From contig NZ_VWVM01000007.1 in the NCBI RefSeq assembly GCF_008632075.1, positions 204,462 through 268,461 on the forward strand: a stretch of 64,000 nucleotides of DNA, read 5' to 3'. Within the stretch, counting starts at the first letter, position 1; the number at the start of each line of letters is the position of its first letter. The notes under the pieces are model-generated. The model saw only the letters and a program-made list of their open reading frames with translations. It ran no database searches and had not been told where the DNA came from. The translations under genes were made by a program, and so were the position numbers. Shown in pieces: positions 1 to 9,308 of the stretch. Source of the DNA: Candidatus Pantoea gossypiicola (GTDB lineage Bacteria > Pseudomonadota > Gammaproteobacteria > Enterobacterales > Enterobacteriaceae).

Positions 1-742
1 GCTCCGCCAGCAGGCTGAAGAAGTCGCGCGTCAGGTAGGGCCGCTGGCCTCGCACCGCATAGGTATTGGCGTAACAGGTATAGACAAAATCCCACTGATC
101 TTCGCGCAGCTGACAGCCCGGATAGCGGTCAAACTCAAAGCCGCTTTGCGCCACCTGCTCGCGCTCTTTACGCAGCTGCTTGCGCTTGCGCGACATCAGC
201 GTGTCCAGGAAATCCTGAAAATCGCGGTAGCCACGGTTATGCCAGTGATACTGACAGCCGAGCCGGGAGAGCCAGTCGGGCTGATCGGCCAGCAGCAGGT
301 TCGCCTGCGCATCGGTAAAGTTGATGTGCGCGCCGCTTAAGCCGTGCTGCAACAGGCTCTCCGGCAGGGCCGATAGCAGCTGTGCGGCGGCTGAGGCGTC
401 ACCCAGCAGGCGCGCGCCGCTGACCGGACTGAAGGGAATTGCCCCCAGCCATTTCGGGTAGTAGCGGATCCCGGCGCGCTGGCTGGCATCCGCCCAGGCG
501 TGATCAAAGACATACTCGCCCTGAGAATGATATTTCTGGTAGCCCGGCAGCGCGGCGCGCGTTACGCCCTTTTCCCGCCACAGCAGATGATCAGGCTGCC
601 AGCCCGATGCAGGCCGCACGCTGCCGCTCTCTTCTAAGGTGAGCAGAAAAGCGTGGCGCAAAAACGGCTGGTCATCAGGCAACAGCGCATCCCACTCGGC
701 GGCCGGGATCGCCGCCAGTGACGTCAGGTGAATCAGCGACAT
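1..742 (-). CDS. GNAT/FemAB-like acyltransferase, N-terminal part (runs off the window)
   Basis: The minus strand is open from an ATG at 742 to the window edge, giving about 247 codons without a stop, so the C-terminus is missing. The translation starts MSLIHLTSLAAIPAAEWDAL and contains NRGYRDFQDFL and SRKRKQLRKERE, which I recognise from the COG3146/DUF482 family of GNAT-superfamily proteins (often called peptidoglycan-biosynthesis-like N-acetyltransferases, usually about 380 residues). Substrate is unknown. A GGAGTAA-type ribosome site sits just before the start. The upstream side faces the left 38-bp repeat and, beyond the island, a divergent LysR gene; this is probably a native chromosomal gene marking the left flank of the insertion. 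Confidence 0.8.
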   Translation of the reverse strand, partial: MSLIHLTSLAAIPAAEWDALLPDDQPFLRHAFLLTLEESGSVRPASGWQPDHLLWREKGVTRAALPGYQKYHSQGEYVFDHAWADASQRAGIRYYPKWLGAIPFSPVSGARLLGDASAAAQLLSALPESLLQHGLSGAHINFTDAQANLLLADQPDWLSRLGCQYHWHNRGYRDFQDFLDTLMSRKRKQLRKEREQVAQSGFEFDRYPGCQLREDQWDFVYTCYANTYAVRGQRPYLTRDFFSLLAE

Positions 743-788
743 GAATTACTCCAGAGAACGTCGGGCAGAGCGTCAGTCAAGCAGGTTT

Positions 789-826
789 TCCGCGCCAGCG
801 AAAGGGTTAAGGCACGCAAAGTGAAG
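789..826. repeat. Left copy of perfect 38-bp direct repeat (island boundary)
   Basis: Positions 789-826 are identical base for base to 20594-20631, in the same orientation; the repeat begins TCCGCGCCAGCG and ends GCAAAGTGAAG. Bases outside differ on both sides (788 t versus 20593 c; 827 a versus 20632 g). The two copies bracket about 19.8 kb of catabolic genes. Seen directly; that it is an attachment or recombination site is inference. Confidence 0.9.
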
Positions 827-903
827 AGCAAAATGTGATTTTTTCTGTATCAGAGCTGTTGTTTTTGCGCCTTCACATTAAGGAGTGAAGACGCAGACTG
901 GAT

Positions 904-1233
904 TTACATGCTGGAAAAAACATTCATGATCACACCACCCGAAATAATCAACGCCATGGCGACAATTGCAGGTAAATCGGGTTTTTGCTTATACAAAATC
1001 ATTGAGCAAAGGGTAACGCCAACAATGCCAAAACCACACCACAATGAATAGGCAACGCCTACCGGAATCGTACTCATCGCGTGGGTCAATGAAAAATAGC
1101 AAAGGCCGTAGGCACACACGACCAGTAGCGAGGGGGCTAGCTTGCTAAAGCCCTGGGTCTTTTTAATCATGGAGGTGCCAGTAATTTCGGCACCAATAGA
1201 GAGCGCAAGCCATAAAAATCCGAGGTTAAACAT
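904..1233 (-). CDS. Small multidrug resistance (SMR/EmrE-family) transporter subunit, cut-operon associated
   Basis: A 109-residue protein with four hydrophobic segments. The first helix has the SMR signature glutamate (ALSIGAEITGTSMIKK), and the third has IPVGVAYSLWCGFG, typical of the family. SMR proteins are inner-membrane proton-coupled exporters of cationic compounds. It is the last gene of the cut operon and follows a second, different SMR gene by 53 bp, so the two may form a heteromeric pair. Paired SMR genes are known in GRM2 choline loci; export of trimethylamine or handling of quaternary amines is a reasonable guess but not shown. A stem-loop (CTTCAC/GTGAAG arms, around 873-893) follows the stop. 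Confidence 0.88.
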   Translation of the reverse strand: MFNLGFLWLALSIGAEITGTSMIKKTQGFSKLAPSLLVVCAYGLCYFSLTHAMSTIPVGVAYSLWCGFGIVGVTLCSMILYKQKPDLPAIVAMALIISGGVIMNVFSSM

Positions 1234-1286
1234 AACGTCATCCTTTCCTGATAATTAGCGACTTTATTGTCAATAACAGAAGTAAC

Positions 1287-1664
1287 TTATTTAGCGTGGC
1301 TCTCTTCGCTCTCTTCGCTGCCCATTTTTGAAAAAATATTCATAATAATGATACCGCTCGCGATAACTCCCATGCCAATAATGGCGGCGACGTCCGGGTG
1401 CTGACCATATAAAGCCATCCCCAGGACAGAAACCACAAGAATACCGGTACCGGACCAGGTAGCATATGCCAGGCCGACAGGAATATTCTTTACGGCCCGT
1501 GACAGCGAGTAATAGCAAATACAATAAAGAATAACCAGCAAGCCAAGCAGAAATATTTTGGTACCTCCTTCACAACTGCCAAATAATTTAAGAGTTGATG
1601 TTGCTAAAGTTTCGGAAACAATAACCAGCAACATCCATAGCCAGCACTTTGTTTTTAAGCACAT
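1287..1664 (-). CDS. Small multidrug resistance (SMR/EmrE-family) transporter subunit, cut-operon associated
   Basis: A 125-residue four-helix membrane protein with the SMR glutamate in VSETLATSTLK and the motif IPVGLAYATWSGTG. It has a charged C-terminal tail (GSEESEESHAK) absent from its neighbour, which suggests the two subunits are not interchangeable. The ATG at 1664 is preceded by GGAG at suitable spacing. It lies between the flavoprotein-like gene and the second SMR gene in the same transcription direction. A role in moving trimethylamine, choline or another cation across the inner membrane is inferred from context only. Confidence 0.88.
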   Translation of the reverse strand: MCLKTKCWLWMLLVIVSETLATSTLKLFGSCEGGTKIFLLGLLVILYCICYYSLSRAVKNIPVGLAYATWSGTGILVVSVLGMALYGQHPDVAAIIGMGVIASGIIIMNIFSKMGSEESEESHAK

Positions 1665-1700
1665 AAATTAAGCTCCAGGTTTTATATTAAAGATAAGGTG

Positions 1701-2378
1701 CTATTTTCTGTTGTTTACAAATTCCATAGCGGCATCGGTTAACCGCACTTCAGGAGATGATGCAAGCGCCGGATTATTTTTCAGGTCGGTGACGGTGAGA
1801 TAACGCCGCTTGTTGGTCTTCGTAAGCGCTGCAGACTCGCCCCCCATTGCCAGTTTTTCCAGTAGTTCATTCATTGTGCAGAGCGTAATACCGCATTCTG
1901 TCAGTCGCGCCAGCGTGACCTGCATGTGTCGCTGATAAGCCGCATCAGGCTGCACGCCCAGTAGCTGATTAAGCTCACTGGTGGGATCGCAGTGATAGCG
2001 TAGCGCCATCACTGGCACCCCTTTGAGCAGAGCCTCATGCACGTGCCGGGCAAGCGGGTTTTGCAGAGAGCCATTCACCAAATCGGCTGCCAGCGGATAG
2101 TCGAGAAACGGCAGCAGCAGCGCCCGATACGGCGTGTTATGCAAGGTTTCCTGCCAGCTATTCGCCGAAAGCGTGTCTCCTATGCTCTGCCACTGATCGG
2201 CATCACTAATGCTTTTGTCCAGCAGGAGATGCAGACGGTATCCACACCTCGCCAGCCGGTTGCGAATAGCCTGCCGATAGCCTGCGGTGCCGGATATCAT
2301 CACCAGTACCGGCTGCGTTAGTCGCTGAATAATGCGCTCGATCAGGCATTCAATCTGTTCATCATTCATGGCGGTCAC
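1701..2378 (-). CDS. GRM2-locus flavoprotein-like protein of unknown function with encapsulation-like N-terminal helix
   Basis: A 225-residue protein with 3 bp between its start and the stop of the PduL gene. The middle (PVLVMISGTAGYRQAIRNRL, then LLLPFLDYPLAADLVNG) looks like a Rossmann/flavodoxin-type fold, similar to flavoprotein-like proteins annotated in other microcompartment loci; I cannot name a reaction. The first 20 residues (MNDEQIECLIERIIQRL after a short leader) are predicted to be amphipathic and resemble the C-terminal helix of the aldehyde dehydrogenase in this operon, which suggests it is a lumen cargo. An alternative start is the ATG at 2369. The C-terminal half is polar and carries YLTVTDLKNN. 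Confidence 0.7.
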   Translation of the reverse strand: MTAMNDEQIECLIERIIQRLTQPVLVMISGTAGYRQAIRNRLARCGYRLHLLLDKSISDADQWQSIGDTLSANSWQETLHNTPYRALLLPFLDYPLAADLVNGSLQNPLARHVHEALLKGVPVMALRYHCDPTSELNQLLGVQPDAAYQRHMQVTLARLTECGITLCTMNELLEKLAMGGESAALTKTNKRRYLTVTDLKNNPALASSPEVRLTDAAMEFVNNRK

Positions 2379-2381
2379 CGG

Positions 2382-3002
2382 TCAAACAATCAAAGTGACC
2401 TGGCCGCCGTTTTTCAATCCGGCAGCATTGGCCTCTTCGGTATCAATATGAAACTCCAGCGCGAAGTCTTCCCGCACCCGCACCACCACTTCATCGAAAA
2501 TCAGTTGACGCTCACCCTCACTGCGTACCCTGACCTTCTGCCCGTTAGCAACATTTAGCTGGCGGGCATCCTGCGGCGACATATGGATATGCCGCCAGGC
2601 ACAGATCACCTTAGAGTTCAGTTCGACGTGGCCGGCCGGACCGATAAGTAGCGCGCTGCCTGCGTTCTCCAGCTGACCGGACTCACGCACCGGTACTTTA
2701 ATCCCAAGCGTAAATCCATCGGCCACGGAAATTTCCAGCTGAGAAACCTGGCGGGTTGGTCCAAGCACGCGAACGCTTTTCAGTGAGCCTTTAGGGCCGA
2801 CCACAGTGACACACTCCTGAGCGGCAAATTGTCCCGGCTGGCGCAACGGTTTAAACGGCGTAAGGATGTAACCTTCGCCAAACAGCGCTTCAACATCCTG
2901 CTGTGACAGATGGACGTGGCGATTAGAGATACCAACCGGGATAGCTGGTGAGACCGGATTCATGCGAACAGCGATTTTTTTATGGAGCAGAGTGTCGATC
3001 AT
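2382..3002 (-). CDS. PduL-type phosphotransacylase (acetyl-CoA to acetyl phosphate)
   Basis: A 206-residue protein with two PduL-type domains. The metal-binding histidine motifs are visible as SNRHVHLS near the N-terminus and WRHIHMS in the middle, with a late FHID segment. It would convert acetyl-CoA and phosphate to acetyl phosphate inside the compartment, recycling CoA for the aldehyde dehydrogenase and feeding acetate kinase. The first 15 residues (MIDTLLHKKIAVRMN) precede the catalytic core and may be an encapsulation peptide, as in other PduL proteins. It overlaps the upstream shell gene by 4 bp, which indicates translational coupling. The symbol varies between genomes (pduL, cutH), so I leave it blank. 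Confidence 0.9.
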   Translation of the reverse strand: MIDTLLHKKIAVRMNPVSPAIPVGISNRHVHLSQQDVEALFGEGYILTPFKPLRQPGQFAAQECVTVVGPKGSLKSVRVLGPTRQVSQLEISVADGFTLGIKVPVRESGQLENAGSALLIGPAGHVELNSKVICAWRHIHMSPQDARQLNVANGQKVRVRSEGERQLIFDEVVVRVREDFALEFHIDTEEANAAGLKNGGQVTLIV

Positions 3003-3439
3003 GCCTTCTTCCCTCTTTTCATGGCTTTGTATTTCTCTTCCGTCCGATCAGACGCAGGTAGTGAAACTGACTCAATGGAAGCATTTATTTCCGGTGATGT
3101 CGGTACGATACCGTCAGCTTCGACCTCCACGGGTGCATTCACCTTCACCTCTGCATAGGGCGGATAGCCTTTTAACCGGCTGAGCGCGTCAGTCACGCTC
3201 AATTCCGGCCGGGCGATGACCAGCGAACAGGCCTGCTGACCGACGGCCATAAGAACAGCCACTCCGCGCTCAATGGCCGTACGAATCGCGCTGATCTCCC
3301 CTTCAAAACAGACGCTTACCCGCCCCGAACCCACCTTGCGGTAACCAATACAGTTTACCTCTGCGCATTTACAGGCAGCATCGACGACCTGAATAGCCGC
3401 CACAAATCCTCGTGTTTCAATTACACCTAAACTTTTCAT
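2999..3439 (-). CDS. BMC-H shell protein with C-terminal extension (CmcE-like)
   Basis: A 146-residue protein. Residues 1-90 form one bacterial microcompartment (BMC, Pfam PF00936) domain: SLGVIETRGFVAAIQVVDAACK, then VGSGRVSVCFEGEISAIRTAIERG. A further 55 residues rich in Pro, Glu and Val, ending in a basic KYKAMKRGKKA tail, follow. The extension distinguishes it from the three short BMC-H proteins at the head of the operon and matches the long BMC-H of Klebsiella GRM2 loci. It should be a hexameric facet tile; the extension may contact cargo or vary pore or edge contacts. It sits between cutD and the PduL gene, overlapping the latter by 4 bp. Confidence 0.88.
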   Translation of the reverse strand: MKSLGVIETRGFVAAIQVVDAACKCAEVNCIGYRKVGSGRVSVCFEGEISAIRTAIERGVAVLMAVGQQACSLVIARPELSVTDALSRLKGYPPYAEVKVNAPVEVEADGIVPTSPEINASIESVSLPASDRTEEKYKAMKRGKKA

Positions 3440-3451
3440 TGCCAGCTCCTG

Positions 3452-4393
3452 TTAATGGCGGACCAAGCGAATATCGAAATCAAACTGCGTAAAAAAACTT
3501 TCCAGCTGGTTTAGCTCTTCGCCGGAGTAAGTCGGGTCCTGAGTGATGGGATAGGTCATATCAAGATGATCATATTTTTTACGTCCAAGCTGGTGATAAG
3601 GCAGCATGTCAATGCGGCGTATATTCCCGCGTTTCGCCAGTTTTTTTACGTAGTCAATCGCTCCGGTAATCGCCTCCCATGAGTCGTTATAACCGCGAAC
3701 CAGCGGCATACGGATAATGACATTAGCGCCAGAGTCCACCAACCATTCCAGATTACGGCGAATACCTTCATTACCGATGCCAAATAATGCTTTATGCCGG
3801 TTGCTATTAATTTGCTTAATATCGAATAAGAAAGTGTCGGTTACAGGTGCTAGTTTTTGATAATTCGTCAGCGACGTGGTGCCCTGAGTTTCGACTGCGG
3901 TATTGATCATCATATTTTTGCACTCACGAAATAACGCGACAGCAAAATCAGTCTGCAGACTCATTTCACCACCACCAATGGTTACCCCACCGCCAGAAGA
4001 AATATAGAAATCATAATCCTGCATAATGACCGCCATTAATTCACTGACAGTCACGTCTCTTCCCATAATATCCAGTGCATTCCGGGTACAAACGTCCTGG
4101 CATTTACGGCATCCTATACATTCTTTATTTCGATTAACAAAGTGTTTCAATTTACCTTGCTCATCTTTCTGGAAATGAATGCCTGCCGGGCATACGCTGA
4201 CGCAGTTGCCACAGTTGATACATTTATCCTGAGAAAACATCACCTGAAACTGGCTTGATAATCCTTCCGGATTCGCACACCATGGGCAGCATATATTGCA
4301 ACCCTTAAAAAAAACCAGTGTGCGAATACCTTCGCCATCATAGATGGAATATTTTTGAATATTGAAAATACGCCCGGTTAGTTCTTTATCCAC
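3452..4393 (-). CDS. cutD: Choline TMA-lyase activating enzyme, radical SAM
   Basis: A 313-residue glycyl-radical-enzyme activase. The radical-SAM cluster motif CxxxCxxC is GCNICCPWC near residue 32; two further ferredoxin-type motifs, CINCGNCVSVCP and CIGCRKCQDVC, form the auxiliary 4Fe-4S insert usual in this family. SSGGGVTIGGGE is the SAM-binding glycine motif. It abstracts hydrogen from the CutC glycine to create the catalytic radical. The start is a GTG at 4393 because AGGAGG lies 5-6 bases upstream. It is 53 bp downstream of cutC in the same operon. The oxygen-labile clusters mean the system only works anaerobically. Confidence 0.95.
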   Translation of the reverse strand: MDKELTGRIFNIQKYSIYDGEGIRTLVFFKGCNICCPWCANPEGLSSQFQVMFSQDKCINCGNCVSVCPAGIHFQKDEQGKLKHFVNRNKECIGCRKCQDVCTRNALDIMGRDVTVSELMAVIMQDYDFYISSGGGVTIGGGEMSLQTDFAVALFRECKNMMINTAVETQGTTSLTNYQKLAPVTDTFLFDIKQINSNRHKALFGIGNEGIRRNLEWLVDSGANVIIRMPLVRGYNDSWEAITGAIDYVKKLAKRGNIRRIDMLPYHQLGRKKYDHLDMTYPITQDPTYSGEELNQLESFFTQFDFDIRLVRH

Positions 4394-4446
4394 ACCTGCC
4401 TCCTGAATAATCCTGAGGACATCCTTGTCCAGTAAGCCGTCTGCTA

Positions 4447-7400
4447 TCAGAATTTTTCAATTACCGTACGGCTAATAATCTCGTCCTGGACTTCTTTACA
4501 TAATTCAACGAAGTAGGCGCTATAGCCCGCTACACGGACAATCAGATCGCGGTATTTTTCAGGTTCCTGTTGCGCTTTTTTCAGTACATCGTTATCGACA
4601 TAGCTGAACTGCATCTGGCCATTACCCAGAATCGACGCGGTGCGCAACAGTGTGATCAATCCGTTACGCCCTTCCGGCGTATCAAGCAGCCCTTTAAGAA
4701 ATTTGAAGTTATGCACCATGCCGATATTCATGGTTTCCACATTCATCTTGCTTACCGACTTGATAATTGCTGTGGGACCATGCTTATCAGCTCCCTGGGT
4801 CGGACTGATCCCGTCGGAAAGCGGCATCCATGCCAGACGGCCATTTGGGGTGGCGTTAGTCAGCTCACCGATTGGTGTATTATTTGATATCGACAGGGTG
4901 CCGTGGCTAAGCGTCGAGTAAAGCATCTTGTATTTACGGCACTCACGCTCGGTCCACTCGGTGATATCCAGCGCGTACTGGTCAACAGAGTTATCATCAT
5001 TGCCATATTTCGGCGCATTCAGGCAGTCGCGGCGCAACGCTTCATAACCTTCAAAGTTCGCCAGCAATGCGTCACGGATTTGCTCAAGGGAATATTTCTT
5101 ATCCTCGTAGACCAGTTTGCGGATAGCGGCGAGAGAGTCGACGTAGGTCGCAAGTCCCGAGAAGATCAGACCCGGCCCGTGATTGATCATCGCACCACCT
5201 GCAGATACATCTCTACCTTGCTCCATGCAACCTTCAACCAGCAGTGACATTAAAGGCTTTGGTGCCACGTCTCGGTGAACACGCTGACTGATGACAGTGC
5301 CTATCGCTGACAAACGAATAATATGGGCAATCTGCTTTTTCACTGCCGCGTCAAACTGTTCAAAAGTGCGCAGATCACGCAGGTCACCGGTATCCAACCC
5401 TTGATAGCTGTCGAACAGCACCATCCGGCCACGGTTCAGCACAAACTCAATAGCAATAGGCCACTGGGTGTAGCCGGTTGAGGTCCACTGATAGATACGT
5501 CCGGATTTCTGTGGCTCAACGCAGCCCATCAGGCAGTAATCGCGGGCGTCTTCAAAATCAAAACCTTTACGCAGCATCATTTTGATATGCGAGTCATCAA
5601 AGTGACAGGCCGGGAAGCCCATCCCCGCTTTCACCACGTCGACGATTTTTTCCATATACTTCTGCGGCGACTGATTGTGAATGCGACAGGCCAGCGAGGG
5701 CTGGTAAACTTTGACAAAGCGTACGGCGTCCATAATTATCCAGGTCAGGTCGTTACAGGCATCGCCGCCTGAGCGCTTCTGGCCGCCGACGGTCAGATTG
5801 ATAAACGGCTGATAACCCGCAAAGTATTTCGCCCCTAGTTCGCTGGACATCCACATCAGCTCGGCACACTTGATGATAAACGCCTGCATCATTTCCAGCG
5901 CACTATCGTGAGTCAGGCGGCCTTCGCGGATATCAGCTTCAAACATCGGATAGCAGTACTGATCGACGCGCCCCAGCGACAGACCCGTCTGGTTCTCTTC
6001 AATTTCGAACAGTGACTCCACCGTCCAGATGCTTTGCAACGCTTCCTGAAAGGTTTTCGGTGGATTTGCCGGTACATTCTGGTTGACATCAGCAATCAAC
6101 AGTAGCTCCGTACGACGCTGAATGTTCTGTTCTTTCGCTGCCAGTTCCCGGGCATGGGCGGCGATACGATGCGCGTAATTGACCACGCCTTCGCAAGTTT
6201 CAATCGCGGCTTTGTAGTAGTATATGCGGTCAATATCACCCGGATTTTCCATGCTAAGCTGCGCGAGATGCGCTTCCGCATCGGCTTTAATACCGTTCAT
6301 TCCTTTGGTGAATAGCAGCACGTCGTAGCCCGGGCAGGTATCGCCGCCGCCATTAATCTGGTGGTAGGAGAGATCGCTGACAAAAGTCTCGCCGCTGAAT
6401 GCCCACACCCCGGCTTCGCGATACTGTGCCTCGCAGATCTCATCCAGTGAACGGCCCTTCCAGAACGGCACAATCTCTTCACGGATGGTTTTTTTATCTT
6501 CCTCGCTGATCTCAAAGGGGTCCTGCGGCCGGGTGCTCATAGTGTCGAGCTCATCGCGTACCCAGCGCCAGGCGATATCCGGCGAGAATGCGCCTGCTCG
6601 TGGCTTGCCGCACGGATGACCGACGATCAGCTCATCATCCTGGATCAGGATTGGTGCGGTTTCGCAGGCGTGTCGAAAGGCTTTGGCGCGCAACAGAATG
6701 GTCGGCATTCCCGGATTAGCTTTTACCACTTCGGTAAAGGCAAGGGCGCGATAGATTGAAACACTGGGGCGAACGGTCAGGTAGTGGCTACGCAGGCGTT
6801 GCATGCGCGGGGTAAGACCTTCTGATGTTGCCACTTCGCGACAGGCCGCAAACGGTGTGGTGGATACCTGTTGTACACCGCTGTACAAACGCACCGGCAG
6901 ATGCAGGGCGCTGAGGTTCTGCTGAGCGCTGAGGAACATATCGGAGAGTTCGTTAATACGTGCATTTTCAAGGTCCGCGCCATGCAGCATGGCATCGAAC
7001 ATCGGGTAGCCCTCAATGGCACTGGCAGCACGTACTTCGCAAAGTGTAGCCAGCTTAAACCACAGGCTCTCGACAATTTCATACGCCTGTTGCGCAGAGA
7101 GCGCGCCGCGGGTGATATCGTTTTGATACCATGATAATAATGCTTTGTCGGCACCTTCCGGATTGACCGCGTAGCTACCATTATCCAGCTGCAGTGCAAG
7201 CTGGAACAAATAGAAGGTCTGGCAAGCTTCCTTAAAGTTTCGTGCCGGATGAGCCGGAATATGGTGCAGCATAGCGGCGCTTTCCCGCAGCTCGGCTTGC
7301 CTGTAGGGGTTGCTCTCTTCTGCCGCTAAATTCTCAGCGCTCTCTGCCAGTTTCTTCGCCAGAGTCATCAAAGCATCGCAGGCATAAATCGCTGCACGGC

Positions 7401-7833
7401 AGCCATTAACCTCGTCCATACCACTGCGGCTGACGGTATTACCCAAAACGCGGACTTTCTCTTCCAGTTGATGTTTGATCGCCAGCACACCTTTCCCGAT
7501 AACCAGCATGTAGTCCGGGGAATCAATCTCACAATTCAGATTCAGGAACCGGAATACGGAAGGACGATGTGTGGCGATCTCTTCATGGAAAATGGCTCCA
7601 TGCGGTTTCCGGCTCTGATTGCCGACGATGAGTTCGTCAGGATTGATGCTGACCGGAAGCCGGCGCATCAGCTCATAGAAGCGACGAGCCGGTTTAACCG
7701 CGGCAGGAACGCCTCCGATCTCACTATCCAGTTCGCTCAGCGTGGTAACATGTTCAGTGCAAAGGATGCTTTTGTTTGCCAGTAGCCGTTCTGCCAATAC
7801 TTTGACGCGCGGTGTTAAAGTGTAGTGTGCCAT
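4447..7833 (-). CDS. cutC: Choline trimethylamine-lyase, long (GRM2) form
   Basis: A 1128-residue glycyl radical enzyme that cleaves choline to trimethylamine and acetaldehyde. By residue count the thiyl cysteine is Cys771 and the general base Glu773 (MGCVEP), and the radical glycine is Gly1103 (RVAGYSA). Tyr490, Asp498, Thr616, Phe677, Thr784 and Tyr788 all fall at a constant offset of 282 from the choline-pocket residues I recall for the 846-residue Desulfovibrio alaskensis enzyme, so substrate assignment is firm. The extra N-terminal 330-odd residues are a degenerate duplicate of the N-terminal part of the fold (DELIVGN at 66 repeats as DELIVGH at 400) without the catalytic half. Such extensions mark GRM2 enzymes and probably serve packaging. 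cutO lies 22 bp upstream, cutD downstream. Confidence 0.97.
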   Translation of the reverse strand: MAHYTLTPRVKVLAERLLANKSILCTEHVTTLSELDSEIGGVPAAVKPARRFYELMRRLPVSINPDELIVGNQSRKPHGAIFHEEIATHRPSVFRFLNLNCEIDSPDYMLVIGKGVLAIKHQLEEKVRVLGNTVSRSGMDEVNGCRAAIYACDALMTLAKKLAESAENLAAEESNPYRQAELRESAAMLHHIPAHPARNFKEACQTFYLFQLALQLDNGSYAVNPEGADKALLSWYQNDITRGALSAQQAYEIVESLWFKLATLCEVRAASAIEGYPMFDAMLHGADLENARINELSDMFLSAQQNLSALHLPVRLYSGVQQVSTTPFAACREVATSEGLTPRMQRLRSHYLTVRPSVSIYRALAFTEVVKANPGMPTILLRAKAFRHACETAPILIQDDELIVGHPCGKPRAGAFSPDIAWRWVRDELDTMSTRPQDPFEISEEDKKTIREEIVPFWKGRSLDEICEAQYREAGVWAFSGETFVSDLSYHQINGGGDTCPGYDVLLFTKGMNGIKADAEAHLAQLSMENPGDIDRIYYYKAAIETCEGVVNYAHRIAAHARELAAKEQNIQRRTELLLIADVNQNVPANPPKTFQEALQSIWTVESLFEIEENQTGLSLGRVDQYCYPMFEADIREGRLTHDSALEMMQAFIIKCAELMWMSSELGAKYFAGYQPFINLTVGGQKRSGGDACNDLTWIIMDAVRFVKVYQPSLACRIHNQSPQKYMEKIVDVVKAGMGFPACHFDDSHIKMMLRKGFDFEDARDYCLMGCVEPQKSGRIYQWTSTGYTQWPIAIEFVLNRGRMVLFDSYQGLDTGDLRDLRTFEQFDAAVKKQIAHIIRLSAIGTVISQRVHRDVAPKPLMSLLVEGCMEQGRDVSAGGAMINHGPGLIFSGLATYVDSLAAIRKLVYEDKKYSLEQIRDALLANFEGYEALRRDCLNAPKYGNDDNSVDQYALDITEWTERECRKYKMLYSTLSHGTLSISNNTPIGELTNATPNGRLAWMPLSDGISPTQGADKHGPTAIIKSVSKMNVETMNIGMVHNFKFLKGLLDTPEGRNGLITLLRTASILGNGQMQFSYVDNDVLKKAQQEPEKYRDLIVRVAGYSAYFVELCKEVQDEIISRTVIEKF

Positions 7834-7855
7834 AGGTAATGTTCTCCAGATCTTG

Positions 7856-9013
7856 TTATAAGCGGCCCTGAGTGGCGTTACCGGTCCATGCCCGGCGATA
7901 GATTTCGGTTAATGCCTGTGCGTCTGCCGTGCCTGGATTTGTCGGAGTACAGCTATCACGCAAGGCCTGACCGGCCATCTCTTCAAGTCGTCGTTCAAAA
8001 TCCTCAGCATCAACGCCGGTATCTCGTATGCCAGCAGGCATCATCATTTCGTCCTTCAATGCCTGAATGGCGATCAGCAGGCTGGCGACGCCCTGACGGG
8101 TAGTGGCTGCCGGCAAATCCAGCAGATGTGCTAATCGGGCATATTTGCAGGCGGCATCGGTATCGCACGCACCCTGGAAATCCGCATTCCACGCGACCAC
8201 TTCCGCCATCAGCAGCGCGTTGGCTCGGCCATGCGGTATGCGGAAAATAGCGCCAAGCGCGTGGGCCAGGCTGTGGGTAATACCGAGCGAAGCATTGGTG
8301 AAGGCCATTCCCGCCATACAGGAGGCGTTATGCATTTTTTCCCTTGCCAGCAGATCATGCCCGTTGCGCCAGCAGCCCGGCAGATAGCGGAAAACCTGTT
8401 GCACCACCTTCTCTGCCAGCGCATCGGAAAAGTCGCTGGCAGCCAAAGAGACATAGGCTTCCAGCGCATGGCACAGAACGTCCATGCCAGTATCTGCGGT
8501 AATCGCGGGTGGAACCGAAGCCACCAGCGCTGGATCGAGAATGGCAATATCTGGTAGCAGTGACGAATCGACTAACACCAGCTTTTCGTTATGCGCCTTT
8601 ACGACAGAAAAGGCGGTGACTTCTGAACCAGTACCGCTGGTGGTGGGGATCGCCACAAAACAAGGCGGCTCTCGATAAGCGTCCGGACGCGTTTGCGCCA
8701 GGGCGAAAATGACCGCTTTGGCTGCATCGATCACTGAGCCGCCGCCCAGCGCGATAACAAGATCCGGATATGGGTTATCCATCAGCTTCATACCACGCAC
8801 CACGGTGGCGATATCCGGGTCGGCCATCACGTCGTCCCAGACCTGAAACGCAAGATTGCGCTGGCGCAGCCTATGCGTGATACGCTCGGCCAGGCCAAAT
8901 CTGACCATCGACTGATCGGTGACTAACAAGACCCTATGGGCTGGCAGCTCATCGAGGATGGAAAGCGCATCCTGACCAAAACGAATGCGAGGTTTCAGCG
9001 AAAATTCACTCAT
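7856..9013 (-). CDS. cutO: Iron-dependent (group III) alcohol dehydrogenase of the choline microcompartment
   Basis: A 385-residue Fe-ADH. It has the NAD-binding GGGSVID near residue 90, TTSGTGSE near 135, and the metal-ligand segments [10 protein letters not shown] and [16 protein letters not shown]. It reduces acetaldehyde to ethanol and regenerates NAD+ for the aldehyde dehydrogenase within the shell. It lies between the pentamer gene (15 bp upstream) and cutC (22 bp downstream). The start ATG at 9013 follows GGAGAGAA. The length is normal for the family, with no damage seen. Confidence 0.93.
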   Translation of the reverse strand: MSEFSLKPRIRFGQDALSILDELPAHRVLLVTDQSMVRFGLAERITHRLRQRNLAFQVWDDVMADPDIATVVRGMKLMDNPYPDLVIALGGGSVIDAAKAVIFALAQTRPDAYREPPCFVAIPTTSGTGSEVTAFSVVKAHNEKLVLVDSSLLPDIAILDPALVASVPPAITADTGMDVLCHALEAYVSLAASDFSDALAEKVVQQVFRYLPGCWRNGHDLLAREKMHNASCMAGMAFTNASLGITHSLAHALGAIFRIPHGRANALLMAEVVAWNADFQGACDTDAACKYARLAHLLDLPAATTRQGVASLLIAIQALKDEMMMPAGIRDTGVDAEDFERRLEEMAGQALRDSCTPTNPGTADAQALTEIYRRAWTGNATQGRL

Positions 9014-9028
9014 TGGACTGTTCTCTCC

Positions 9029-9286
9029 TTAGCGGTCCCGAAACACCTGCTCAACAATCGCAATGACAGACATCGCCTTGTAACGATCTTTATTGAGCGC
9101 CAGGTACTCTTCAACCAGCACAATGTCGTGCATACCCGCACCAACGTTATCAATGGCAGCCCAGGTGTGGTCTTTTATCGGCTGAAGGTCATCATCTAGT
9201 TTGCTGATCAGTAACAGGTTGCTTCCACGTAGCTCATCGCACTTTTGCGTGGCGACGACATGACCGACTACCTTTGCAAGCATCAT
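9029..9286 (-). CDS. BMC-P pentameric vertex protein (EutN/CcmL family, CmcD-like)
   Basis: An 85-residue EutN/CcmL-family protein (Pfam PF03319): MLAKVVGHVVATQKCDELRG at the start and IDNVGAGMHDIVLV in the middle, the family's conserved glycine-rich turn. Pentamers of this protein cap the twelve vertices of the polyhedral shell. It is the only pentamer gene in the locus, as expected for GRM2. The start could be either of two adjacent ATGs at 9286 and 9283. It lies between the aldehyde dehydrogenase and cutO genes in one transcription unit. Confidence 0.92.
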   Translation of the reverse strand: MMLAKVVGHVVATQKCDELRGSNLLLISKLDDDLQPIKDHTWAAIDNVGAGMHDIVLVEEYLALNKDRYKAMSVIAIVEQVFRDR

Positions 9287-9308
9287 TTTATCGCCTTATA
9301 TCAGTAGT

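Noticed and set aside
146..340. Plus-strand ORFs at 146-340 and 439-642
   Set aside because: Both are antisense shadows of the minus-strand GNAT-like gene, which is open across the whole stretch and has family motifs.
789..826. Integron attC or tRNA 3'-end identity for the 38-bp repeat
   Set aside because: GGGTTAAGGCA lacks the attC GTTRRRY core, and the repeat does not match any tRNA 3' half or lie beside a tRNA.
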